Origin: Betaproteobacteria bacterium
GTDB taxonomy: Bacteria > Pseudomonadota > Gammaproteobacteria > Burkholderiales > Casimicrobiaceae
DNA: 64,000 bases
Assembly (NCBI GenBank): GCA_013298765.1
Contig: JAAFJA010000013.1
Span: 62,001-126,000, forward strand
Reading direction: 5' to 3'
Each line of letters begins with the position of its first letter. Position 1 is the stretch's first letter. The position numbers were made by a program, and so were the translations under genes. This document shows, in pieces, positions 43,865 through 51,538 of this stretch. The notes below the pieces were generated by a model. That model made no database searches. It was not told the origin of the DNA and saw nothing but the letters and a program-made list of their open reading frames with translations.

Positions 43865-44773
43865 TTACTTAGATTTCGATTCCAGTCCGCTGCACAGCTT
43901 TCGAAGCCAAGTCGCGAAATCAAGCGCAACATCGTCAGCGCGATGCACGGTGAGGCTGTAGCCGGATTGCGGATTCGCCCGCACTGGCCAGATGTCGATG
44001 ACGTCGCCACGCGCCAACCATCGATTCGCAATGCTGGCACGGGCGAGCGCGATGCCCTGCCCGCTCGCCGCGGCTTCGAGCGAGAGCCCAAGATCGACCA
44101 GCTTGACGCCGTTAATGGGTTCATCACTCGAAATGCCGACCGCATCAAACCACGTGCGCCACGGCTCGATCGGGCAGCGAATGAGTGGCACACGAAGCAC
44201 GTCGCTCGGTTCGCGCAACCGATGGCGTTTGACGAACGCGGGGGACGCTACCGCGAAGACCGACTCAAACAAGAGCGGCTCGTGTGCGCGCTGCGCACCG
44301 CGCGTCCCCACAAATCGCGGGCCAAACTCAACGGAAACATCAGACTCTGGCACCGCCATGTCGAGATACGGAATCGCGACCACGATTTCCACTTCGCATT
44401 CCGGATGCCGATCAGTGAACGCTTTCAATCGCGGCACGAGAATCTCTCGGGCGAAGGTCGGCGGCGTCAGGATTCGCAGTCGTGCGCGAGCCTGCGCCTC
44501 TCGCCGATGCAGCCCGATCGCCGCGAGTTGCGCGAGTACCGCGCGCACTTGCTCCAGATATTCTTTGCCGGCGGCGCTGAGTGCGAGTACGCGGCCCTGC
44601 CGATCAAGGAGCGCGACACCGAGCAGGTTCTCGAGGGCAGCAATTCGCTTCGCGACTGCACTCGCAGTAATGGAGAGCTCTTGCGCGACCTTTTCGTAAG
44701 AACCGAGACGCGTAATCGCCTCAAACGCGCGCAGCGATTCAATGGAGGGGAAACGGGTTTCGCGATGACTCAC
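43865..44773 (-). CDS. LysR family regulator (GcvA-like)
   Basis: Regulator of 302 residues with the LysR helix-turn-helix (FPSIESLRAFEAITRLGSYE, KVAQELSITASAVAKRIAAL, ENLLGVALLDRQGR) and a periplasmic-binding-like effector domain in the GcvA style (FAREILVPRLKAFTDRHPEC, LGLSLEAAASGQGIALARAS). GTG start chosen; the longer frame adds 36 Arg-rich residues with no family match. It is divergent from the Gfo/Idh/MocA gene, which it may regulate. Its 3' end is duplicated at 40959-41065. Confidence 0.92.
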   Translation of the reverse strand: MSHRETRFPSIESLRAFEAITRLGSYEKVAQELSITASAVAKRIAALENLLGVALLDRQGRVLALSAAGKEYLEQVRAVLAQLAAIGLHRREAQARARLRILTPPTFAREILVPRLKAFTDRHPECEVEIVVAIPYLDMAVPESDVSVEFGPRFVGTRGAQRAHEPLLFESVFAVASPAFVKRHRLREPSDVLRVPLIRCPIEPWRTWFDAVGISSDEPINGVKLVDLGLSLEAAASGQGIALARASIANRWLARGDVIDIWPVRANPQSGYSLTVHRADDVALDFATWLRKLCSGLESKSK

Positions 44774-44985
44774 GTTCGGCAGTGTACGGCGCGCCCGCGC
44801 TTCCCAACGATCAAAAATCCTCGACAATGTGCGCGTCGCGTTGGCTGCGTGCTGCCTGCTGCGTGCGGCGCAATCACGCACTCAATGGTGGACGGCGAAA
44901 CACATCTCGCAGAGTCCTATCTACTTTTTCTCGTTAAAGACTATCTAAATAGGGGAATGTAGCATTTATATTGTTTTTCGTTTTA

Positions 44986-44998
44986 TTCATAAAATGAA
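44986..44998. promoter_or_regulatory. Candidate LysR box (T-N11-A)
   Basis: TTCAT-AAA-ATGAA is a 13-bp interrupted palindrome of the T-N11-A kind in an AT-rich stretch between the divergent LysR and oxidoreductase genes, about 43 bases before the latter's start. Position fits a LysR activator site; unproven. Confidence 0.5.
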
Positions 44999-45040
44999 CG
45001 CTAGCGCCAATAAAATCGCCATTTTGAAACTTAGGCCGTA

Positions 45041-46072
45041 ATGCAAGTGGAGAGTTTTGGTTGGGCCGTGATCGGGCCGGGTCGGATCGCAAATCGTTTC
45101 GCCGAGGCCGTGTGTGCGCTCCCTGGGATGCACATTCAATGCGTTCAAGGGCGGGATGCCGATCGCGCAGCCGCATTCGCGCAACGCTGGTCACCCGCGA
45201 ACGGGCGGGTCATCGGGGCCACGACACGCATTGAAGACGTCCTCACCGATGATTCGGTGCACGGCGTCTATATCGCAACGCCGCACGCATTTCATGCAGA
45301 CGCGATTCGCACGGCGCTTCGTGCGCGAAAGCCAGTGCTCTGCGAAAAACCGATGGTCACCGATGCGCGCACGGCGGCGGAACTTTTCTCGCTCTCAAAG
45401 TCGCATCAAACGTTTTTGATGGAAGCTGTCTGGACGCGGTTTCTTCCGCTGCACAACGCCGTTGCCGAGTGGTTGCGCGCTGGGCTGATCGGCGAACTTC
45501 GCAGCCTGCAATCGAGTTTTTGTTTTAACGCGCCGTTTGATCAGAAGAGCCGCCTCTTCGACCCCGCGCAGGCCGGTGGCGCGCTGCTCGATATCGGGAT
45601 TTACAACCTCACGGTGACTCGCATGGTGTTGGCCGCGGCGCTCGGTCGCTGTCCTGAGCCGGTGCAGATCGACGCGAAGGCGGTGCTCGCGCCCACAGGC
45701 GTCGATCAGCGTTTGCATGCAACGCTGCACTTCCCAGCCGGCATCGCTTCGCAATTTGTCTGCGCCGTCGATAGCACCGCCGACAACAACTTTCACATTT
45801 TTGGCGAACGCGGCATCATCACATTGCGCAACGGCTTCTGGCAGGCCACCCGCGCCACGCTCGTCCGCCCCAATGAAGCACCGGTGGAGATCGAACACCC
45901 CTTTCGGATCAACGGCTTCGAATACCAAATCGAGGCCGCAGTCTCAGCGATTCGCGAGGGACGCATCGAATGTGATCGCATCCCCCACGCCGAAACGCTT
46001 GAAACGCTTCGCTGGATGGATCAGATTCGATCCCTCATCGGCGTTCGCTACCCGTTTGACTCGCCGCAGTAA
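45041..46072 (+). CDS. Gfo/Idh/MocA family NAD(P)-dependent oxidoreductase
   Basis: Oxidoreductase of 343 residues. An N-terminal Rossmann fold (WAVIGPGRIANRFAEAV, GVYIATPHAFHADAIRTALR) is followed by the catalytic LCEKPMVTD motif with its Lys, then the C-terminal substrate domain with GGALLDIGIYNLTVTRMVLA and FHIFGERGIITLRNGFW. It is close to the dimeric dihydrodiol dehydrogenase / trans-1,2-dihydrobenzene-diol type. Substrate likely a sugar or diol. It overlaps the oppositely oriented hydrolase gene by 38 bases at the 3' ends. Confidence 0.92.
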   Translation: MQVESFGWAVIGPGRIANRFAEAVCALPGMHIQCVQGRDADRAAAFAQRWSPANGRVIGATTRIEDVLTDDSVHGVYIATPHAFHADAIRTALRARKPVLCEKPMVTDARTAAELFSLSKSHQTFLMEAVWTRFLPLHNAVAEWLRAGLIGELRSLQSSFCFNAPFDQKSRLFDPAQAGGALLDIGIYNLTVTRMVLAAALGRCPEPVQIDAKAVLAPTGVDQRLHATLHFPAGIASQFVCAVDSTADNNFHIFGERGIITLRNGFWQATRATLVRPNEAPVEIEHPFRINGFEYQIEAAVSAIREGRIECDRIPHAETLETLRWMDQIRSLIGVRYPFDSPQ

Positions 46073-47342
46073 TCACCGCTGTTGCGAACTCGTCGCCAGC
46101 TCGGTTCGCGCCGCTTTGATTCGTGACGAAGATCGCAGCGAAATCGCGCTTCGGTGAGCCCCACACGACTGCGAAGTTCATCGTGTTGTCACCGCCGTGA
46201 TGCATCGCGCGTCCGCCCGCCCAGCCGCGCTCAGGCACGAGCCAGCCGAGCGCGTAGTCATCACCACGCGGCTGGAGAAGCGATTCAACTGATTGCTTTT
46301 TTAGCCAAGCGCTTTTGCCCTGCGCTGCTTTGAGGATTTCTGCAATGAAGAGTCCGTAGTCCGGCAACGTCATGTGCATCGTTCCGGCCGCGGCCATCGT
46401 TGGCACGTTGTCCATCTCGGGGCCGTTACCGGGAGCCGCTTTTCCGTTGGATGTGTGAGGCCAGGGCTGATCAATCTTTCCCAGCGTCCCTGTGCCTTGA
46501 AAGCCAGCGCTCTTCATGCCAAGAGGCACAAACACCTCTTCGCGCATGAGGTTTTCGAAGGCCTTTCCAGTTGCGCGCTCAGCCATCGCAGATGCGATCG
46601 TGTAGCCCCAGTTGGAGTAGAGAAACTTTTCTCCGGGCTTGTTTGCGAGCCCCTTGCGCATCGCGTCTTTCAGTACATCAATGCGCGCCGCGCCCAAATC
46701 TTTGCGCGACACGTAGCGCATCACATCAAAATTCGCATCCAACCCGGCACGATGCGAAAGCAATTGCTCAACGGTGATCGCGCGCATCGGTTCAGGCATG
46801 TCTTTCGCGAGCTCGGGAAACATCTCAGCCAACGTATGGTTCCAGCGAATCGAGCCACGCTCGACCAAGCGCGCGATCATGGCCGCTGTCATCGCTTTAC
46901 CGTTGGAACCCAAGTGCCAAAGGTCAGCGTTACTCACCGCCACTTTTTCACCGCGCTTTCGCACGCCCGCGACGGCGAAACTTTGCATACCGGCTGACGT
47001 GACGAACGCGCCACCGGCAGCCGGGAGGTTCTGCGCGGCAACGACTCGCTCCATCGTGGGTTGCAGGTTTTTAAGGTCCGTCGTCTGCGCAAGCACCCGC
47101 CCCGACGTCAAGACCAAGCCCAAACAAACCACGAACAGAACCGCGAACCCACCGAGCGGCCAACGCAGCTCGTTGACGCCTTTTCCGACGAGCTGCAAGG
47201 GCTGTGGCCATTGCGGTTGTGGCGCGATCCAGTGCTCAGCGGCGCGAACGGCAATTAACGCCGCAAGACCTAGAAACGCGAACGGAACCACGCGCTTTAC
47301 AGCACGACGAAAGGTGTGAACTGATTGGTAAAGGATGCTCAT
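46035..47342 (-). CDS. Membrane-anchored serine hydrolase, class C beta-lactamase / penicillin-binding fold
   Basis: Protein of 435 residues with two N-terminal hydrophobic helices (VPFAFLGLAALIAVRAAE; FAVLFVVCLGLVLTSGRVLA) and a periplasmic beta-lactamase-family domain. Catalytic motifs are SxxK in LGSNGKAMTAAM, YxN in YSNWGYTIASAM, and HxG in MHHGGDNTM. Such proteins are usually D-Ala-D-Ala peptidases or esterases rather than antibiotic resistance enzymes. The ATG has GAGG upstream. The ArsR-type regulator lies 17 bases upstream on the same strand, so the two form an operon. Confidence 0.9.
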   Translation of the reverse strand: MSILYQSVHTFRRAVKRVVPFAFLGLAALIAVRAAEHWIAPQPQWPQPLQLVGKGVNELRWPLGGFAVLFVVCLGLVLTSGRVLAQTTDLKNLQPTMERVVAAQNLPAAGGAFVTSAGMQSFAVAGVRKRGEKVAVSNADLWHLGSNGKAMTAAMIARLVERGSIRWNHTLAEMFPELAKDMPEPMRAITVEQLLSHRAGLDANFDVMRYVSRKDLGAARIDVLKDAMRKGLANKPGEKFLYSNWGYTIASAMAERATGKAFENLMREEVFVPLGMKSAGFQGTGTLGKIDQPWPHTSNGKAAPGNGPEMDNVPTMAAAGTMHMTLPDYGLFIAEILKAAQGKSAWLKKQSVESLLQPRGDDYALGWLVPERGWAGGRAMHHGGDNTMNFAVVWGSPKRDFAAIFVTNQSGANRAGDEFATAVITAASQTGSERR

Positions 47343-47359
47343 TTGAGTTGCCTCGTTGA

Positions 47360-47992
47360 CTAGCGCTGCGTGACTTCGCATGCGGAAAGAATGGCCAAGA
47401 GCGGAATAACGCGCTCCGCCAACACGATGTATTCGCCACGACGCGGCTGTCGAATCCAGCCCGCCGCTTCGAGTTCTTTCAAGTGGTGATAAAGCTGGCC
47501 GGTCGTACCCATGTTGGGCAAGCTCGCGAGCGACTGGGTATCTCGTTTGCCTTCAATCAGAGCCTTGAGCACTTGCAAGCGAATCGGGTGCGCGAGCGCC
47601 GCAAGCGGTGTGTGCGCAACACTCCAGTCGGAGGTAAGCAGCGCGGGAGTGTCGGATTCAATCTGCCAGGCGTAGGTCTCTTCATTGGGCAAAACCACCT
47701 GCCCCGCAAACACAACGCCGCCAGACTCGCTGCCCTTCGACTCGGTGCTACGAAGCACGCCATCGATTGCCCAAAACTTGCGTTGCGGCGTAACGCTCGC
47801 AGCGGGAATACTTGGCGTCGGGGGCGCACGCTCCGGATCGCCCGCGCCGCGCGCGGACGTATCCGCTTGCTCAGCGCTCGCGCGCGAGACGAGCGTTGCA
47901 ACCTGCGCTTCGAGGGCAGCGAGGCGCGCTTCGACAGCGTCACTCGCCTTGGGTGCTCGGCTACTTTTTGACGTAGAAGTACGTGAAACCAT
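47360..47992 (-). CDS. ArsR-type winged-helix regulator
   Basis: Protein of 210 residues. A Ser/Ala-rich N-terminal tail contains a short coiled coil (AVEARLAALEAQVATLVS). A middle region follows (FAGQVVLPNEETYAWQIESD), then the winged helix at about 130-200: LAALAHPIRLQVLKALIEGK, LPNMGTTGQLYHHLKELEAA and GWIRQPRRGEYIVLAERVIP. It probably represses its own operon with the serine hydrolase, through the inverted repeat that overlaps its start codon. It lacks an obvious metal-binding Cys cluster, so the signal is unknown. Confidence 0.87.
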   Translation of the reverse strand: MVSRTSTSKSSRAPKASDAVEARLAALEAQVATLVSRASAEQADTSARGAGDPERAPPTPSIPAASVTPQRKFWAIDGVLRSTESKGSESGGVVFAGQVVLPNEETYAWQIESDTPALLTSDWSVAHTPLAALAHPIRLQVLKALIEGKRDTQSLASLPNMGTTGQLYHHLKELEAAGWIRQPRRGEYIVLAERVIPLLAILSACEVTQR

Positions 47993-48012
47993 ATTTCTAT
48001 GCTATCACGTAC
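47979..48012 (-). promoter_or_regulatory. Operator-like inverted repeat at the ArsR-type gene start
   Basis: Perfect half-sites GTACGTGA and TCACGTAC separated by 18 bases. One half lies inside the first codons of the regulator gene and the other just upstream, a layout typical of autoregulation by a dimeric repressor. Confidence 0.65.
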
Positions 48013-48294
48013 TTTCGTAATTAGCACAGTCTCATCGGCGACGTCTTGGGTCAAGCGGATGAGGACCTTCCACGAATATTAGCGGCAAAAGCGTCAAAAG
48101 AAAATTACGTAAATCAGTAATTAAACCAACGGTTCGCGGCTACTTCGGTCAGACAAGCGTGATCGTCATAAACGTCGCTTCACTCTACAAAAGACGTTTC
48201 TCTATGGGCTACAGCGCATATTAGTCGCTAAGCTTAATAATATGAAAATGGGCTGTAGCCCCTGATAAGCCGTAATTTCAAAGAAATTTATGAA
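48013..48294. other. AT-rich intergenic region with a large inverted repeat
   Basis: No gene is visible. GGGCTACAGC near 48206-48215 is repeated in inverse as GCTGTAGCCC near 48252-48261, so a 10-bp stem with a loop of about 36 bases could form. Function unknown; it may be a transcript-end structure or a small RNA fold. Confidence 0.35.
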
Positions 48295-48321
48295 AAGAAA
48301 AACGCCCGCATGGGCGGGCGT
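48295..48321 (-). terminator. Rho-independent terminator of the TRAP transporter operon
   Basis: On the minus strand: stem ACGCCCGC / GCGGGCGT with a CCAT loop and a T-rich tail, about 27 bases after the binding-protein stop codon. Confidence 0.92.
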
Positions 48322-48348
48322 TTACGGGGACGCGTTCGACGCTGATCG

Positions 48349-49401
48349 CTACGTGCGCTTGCCGTGCTTCTCGATCAACGCTTTGGCGGTGTCGAACAGT
48401 TTCTTGCCATCGAAGCCGCGCTTATTCATGTCGTCGATCCATTCTTGATAGATCGGTGCGCAGAGCTTCCTGAATTCCTCGGCTTCGGCCTTGCCAATCG
48501 TGTGAATCGTATTGCCGCGGTCTGATGCGCTCTTGCGGCCATTTGGATCGTTGCTCTGCTGCGTACGTCCAAGGAACGCAGACGCTTCGATGCCGGAGTT
48601 GCGATCAATCACAGCCTTCAAATCAGGCGGCAGCGAGTTGTATTTCGCTTTGTTCATGCTCATCACGAATGTCGTCGTGTAGAGCGAGCCCGCATCCGGC
48701 GCGAATTCACTGTGGAACTTCGTGAGTTCGTTCACTTTCACCGACGGCACCACTTCCCAAGGAATCACACATCCGTCGATCACGCCTTTCGAGAGCGCAT
48801 CAGGAATCTGCGGCAGCGGCATGCCAACGGGCGTTGCGCCGAGCATCCCGAGCATCTTGGTGATTTGACGCGTCGGGCCGCGCACTTTGAGCCCCTTCAA
48901 ATCCGCTGCGGACTTGATGAGCTTTTCCTTCATGTGGAACATGCCCGGACCGTGCACTTGCACTGCGATCAGCTGGTTCTCTTTGAACTCATCGGGCGCC
49001 ATCGTTTGCACGTATTCCCAGTACGCACGCGAGGTTGCGTCCGCATTGTTCATCATGAACGGCAGCTCGAACACCTCAACACGCGGGAAACGACCGGCGG
49101 TATTGCCAGGCAAAGTCCAAGTAATGTCAGCCACACCATCACGCGCTTGATCGTAGAGCTGTGGCGGGGTGCCGCCCAGTTGCATCGCGGGATAGCCTTC
49201 AAACTTGATGCGTCCGCCAGAATCTTTCTCAACTTTATCCATCCACGCTTTGTGCATGGTGAGCCACACGTTCGATGTGGGCGCCATGAACGTGTGGAAC
49301 TTCAAGGTGACGGTTGATTGTGCGAAGCCTACGAGCGCAGGCGCGCCAATCGATGCAACAGCGGTTGCACCCGCTGCTTTCAGTACGGTACGACGATCCA
49401 T
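48349..49401 (-). CDS. dctP: TRAP transporter solute-binding protein, DctP type
   Basis: Periplasmic binding protein of 350 residues that delivers a carboxylate to the DctQM membrane pair. The N-terminus MDRRTVLKAAGATAVASIGA has paired arginines and a hydrophobic segment suggestive of Tat or Sec export. Family blocks are VWLTMHKAWMDKVEKDSGGR, DITWTLPGNTAGRFPRVEVF, LKGLKVRGPTRQITKMLGML (with the substrate-carboxylate Arg) and DGCVIPWEVVPSVKV. It is the third gene of the operon, 92 bases after dctM. Substrate likely a C4-dicarboxylate or an aromatic/oxo acid. Confidence 0.94.
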   Translation of the reverse strand: MDRRTVLKAAGATAVASIGAPALVGFAQSTVTLKFHTFMAPTSNVWLTMHKAWMDKVEKDSGGRIKFEGYPAMQLGGTPPQLYDQARDGVADITWTLPGNTAGRFPRVEVFELPFMMNNADATSRAYWEYVQTMAPDEFKENQLIAVQVHGPGMFHMKEKLIKSAADLKGLKVRGPTRQITKMLGMLGATPVGMPLPQIPDALSKGVIDGCVIPWEVVPSVKVNELTKFHSEFAPDAGSLYTTTFVMSMNKAKYNSLPPDLKAVIDRNSGIEASAFLGRTQQSNDPNGRKSASDRGNTIHTIGKAEAEEFRKLCAPIYQEWIDDMNKRGFDGKKLFDTAKALIEKHGKRT

Positions 49402-49493
49402 TGTTTTCCTCCTTCGGATAATGGTTGAATTCTGACGATAACGTTAACGTTGAGAAATCGGGTTTCCGCTAGCGCGACGGTGTCAGCACATCG

Positions 49494-50816
49494 TCATTTG
49501 CCGACAAACTGCAAGATCCACAGCGCAATCGCAGGGAAGAACAGCACTAACGTCGTGCGCAGGAAATCGCTGACCAAGAACGGGACAACCCCACGATAGC
49601 TCTCAGAAATCGGCACGTCTTTCGCCATACTGTTGACGACGTAAACGTTCAAGCCCACGGGCGGCGCAAGCATCCCGACCCCCACCACCATGAGCACCAA
49701 GATACCGAACCAAATCGCCTGGTGTTCGGGGGTGAGCCCAAGTTTCAAACCCATCACCATAGGAAAGAAAATCGGAATGGTGAGCAGGATCATCGATAGC
49801 TCGTCCATCACGCAGCCGAGCACGACGTAGAAAATCAAAATCGCCCCGATCACAGCGAGTGGTGGCAGCCCCATGCCGCCGACTGCCGCAGCTAGCTGAT
49901 TGGGCACCTGCGTGAGCGCGAGCGCTGAATTCATGAGATCTGCGCCCAAGAAGATCATGAAGATCATGGCCGAGCTTTCCGCCGTGGCGTAGAAGCAGGT
50001 TTTGAACTTATCCCAGGTCATCTCGCGCTTAGCGAGTGCTGCGACAAATGTGCAAAACGCGCCAACACCCGCGCCCTCAGTGGGCGTAAAAAAGCCGCCG
50101 TAGATGCCACCGAAAACAATCAGAAAGATCAACGCGATCGGACCGACGCCGATCAAGGCTTCAGTCATGTTGGTTTTGGCAATCTCATCATGTTCAGGCG
50201 CATGGCCGGGCACTAAGCGAACATAGATCGCAATGGCGAGCATGTAGCCCACCATCGCAATAATGCCGGGAATCATGGCCGCAGCAAACAATTTCGCGAT
50301 GTTCTGCTCAGTAAGAATTGCATAGATCACGAGCACCACTGAAGGCGGGATTAGTATCCCCAAGGTGCCGCCCGCTGCGAGCGTCGCGGTGGCGAGTCTC
50401 CCCGAGTAGCCGTGACGTTTCATCTCGGGTAACGCCACCGAGGTAACGGTGGCAGCAGTCGCCACGGATGATCCGCAAATCGCGCCAAACGCCGCACATG
50501 CAAAGACCGATGCCATCGCGAGACCGCCCTTGAATCGACCAAGCGCGCCCGCTGCAAACTGAAATAGCGCACGCGACAACCCGCCCTGGGTCGCGAAATG
50601 CCCCATCAAAATGAACAACGGGATCACCGACAAATCGTAGCTTGCAAAGCGCGCATACGTCTGCGAATTCAAGAAATTGGCAAGCGGTAGCCAGCCAGTT
50701 TGCACCACGTAGCCGAATGCGCCCGCTGTAAACATACAAGCGGCAATCGGGATTCGGATCGCCATGAGAAGCAGCATGATCGCGAAGATCACGACTGCGA
50801 GCGTGATCCCAGTCAT
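49494..50816 (-). CDS. dctM: TRAP transporter large permease DctM
   Basis: Membrane protein of 440 residues with about 12 helices and the DctM landmarks: AACAAFGAICGSSVATAATV, ATLAAGGTLGILIPPSVVLV-IYAI, YGGFFTPTEGAGVGAFCTF and a C-terminal MLAPPVGLNVYVVNSMAKDV. It uses the sodium gradient to import solute bound to DctP. It overlaps dctQ by four bases (ATGA), and an ATG start is shared with that overlap. Confidence 0.95.
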   Translation of the reverse strand: MTGITLAVVIFAIMLLLMAIRIPIAACMFTAGAFGYVVQTGWLPLANFLNSQTYARFASYDLSVIPLFILMGHFATQGGLSRALFQFAAGALGRFKGGLAMASVFACAAFGAICGSSVATAATVTSVALPEMKRHGYSGRLATATLAAGGTLGILIPPSVVLVIYAILTEQNIAKLFAAAMIPGIIAMVGYMLAIAIYVRLVPGHAPEHDEIAKTNMTEALIGVGPIALIFLIVFGGIYGGFFTPTEGAGVGAFCTFVAALAKREMTWDKFKTCFYATAESSAMIFMIFLGADLMNSALALTQVPNQLAAAVGGMGLPPLAVIGAILIFYVVLGCVMDELSMILLTIPIFFPMVMGLKLGLTPEHQAIWFGILVLMVVGVGMLAPPVGLNVYVVNSMAKDVPISESYRGVVPFLVSDFLRTTLVLFFPAIALWILQFVGK

Positions 50817-51307
50817 TGCGGCAACTCCCCACCTTTAACGTCAAACGCATCCAGGCCGCGAAGTGCCTGCACGAGTGCGATCAATGCAGTAATGGTGAGA
50901 CCCGGAACAATGAAGCTGTACACGATCCACTCGGGAAATCCGAGCATCATGGTGCCCGAATTACTTTTGTAGGCAGACAATCCGCCGAGTGTGGCACGCC
51001 ATGCGCAAAGCCCCATCATCACCGCGATGAAAAGTGCGCCAATCCGATCCAGCGCGCTGCGGGTTTGATCGCTCGCGCGGCTGGTAAAAAAGTCAACAAT
51101 GATGTTGCCGCGTTTGACTTGGCACCAAGGCAAAAAAAGCGCGATGGCTGCACCCGTCATCACCGCGGTGAGCTCGAAGTCGCCGAGCAGCGCTTTACCG
51201 AAAAAATCACGGCCTATCACGCTGTAAACCGTCATCAGTGTGAGCGCAATCAGGATGAGTCCCGCCACAATCGCGCTCGCTCGTGCGAGCCATTCAAGCA
51301 ATTTCAA
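50813..51307 (-). CDS. dctQ: TRAP transporter small permease DctQ
   Basis: Membrane protein of 164 residues with four helices: ASAIVAGLILIALTLMTVYS, VIGRDFFGKALLGDFELTAV, LFLPWCQVKRGNIIVDFFTS (DctQ signature) and a final VPGLTITALIALVQALRGLD. First gene of the dctQMP operon. An FNR-like palindrome 122 bases upstream may control it. Confidence 0.94.
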   Translation of the reverse strand: MKLLEWLARASAIVAGLILIALTLMTVYSVIGRDFFGKALLGDFELTAVMTGAAIALFLPWCQVKRGNIIVDFFTSRASDQTRSALDRIGALFIAVMMGLCAWRATLGGLSAYKSNSGTMMLGFPEWIVYSFIVPGLTITALIALVQALRGLDAFDVKGGELPQ

Positions 51308-51428
51308 GCAGCGACCCTCCGTGATTTGTGTACTAACGAAATATAGCGAGCCGATATGCTGCGAATCCGCCTTGTCGCATCACGCAAACTGCCGCGAAGC
51401 AACAAAAGCCCGATAAACGACACTTTGC

Positions 51429-51442
51429 TTGATCTACATCAG
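51429..51442. promoter_or_regulatory. FNR/Anr-like box between dctQ and the P450 gene
   Basis: TTGAT-CTAC-ATCAG differs from the FNR consensus TTGAT-N4-ATCAA at one base. It lies in the AT-rich region between dctQ (minus strand, 122 bases away) and the P450 gene (plus strand, 97 bases away). It could link either gene to oxygen level; the family of Crp/Fnr regulators has similar sites, so the regulator is not certain. Confidence 0.5.
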
Positions 51443-51538
51443 TGAATTAAACATTAACAAATGGATTAGTTAATAGCAAATTCTCGTTTTCTTCGCTTTT
51501 GTGACCTCGTCTGCTCTTAGATCACTCAAAATTCAGCA

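Noticed and set aside
43943-44962. Long plus-strand open frame of 339 codons
   Set aside because: It is the antisense of the LysR gene, which has clear family motifs; the plus-strand product is Arg-rich with no recognisable domain.
46035-47342. Antibiotic-resistance beta-lactamase
   Set aside because: The membrane-anchored form and the SNGK, YSN and HHG motifs fit the broad serine hydrolase/D-Ala-D-Ala peptidase group; nothing shows resistance.
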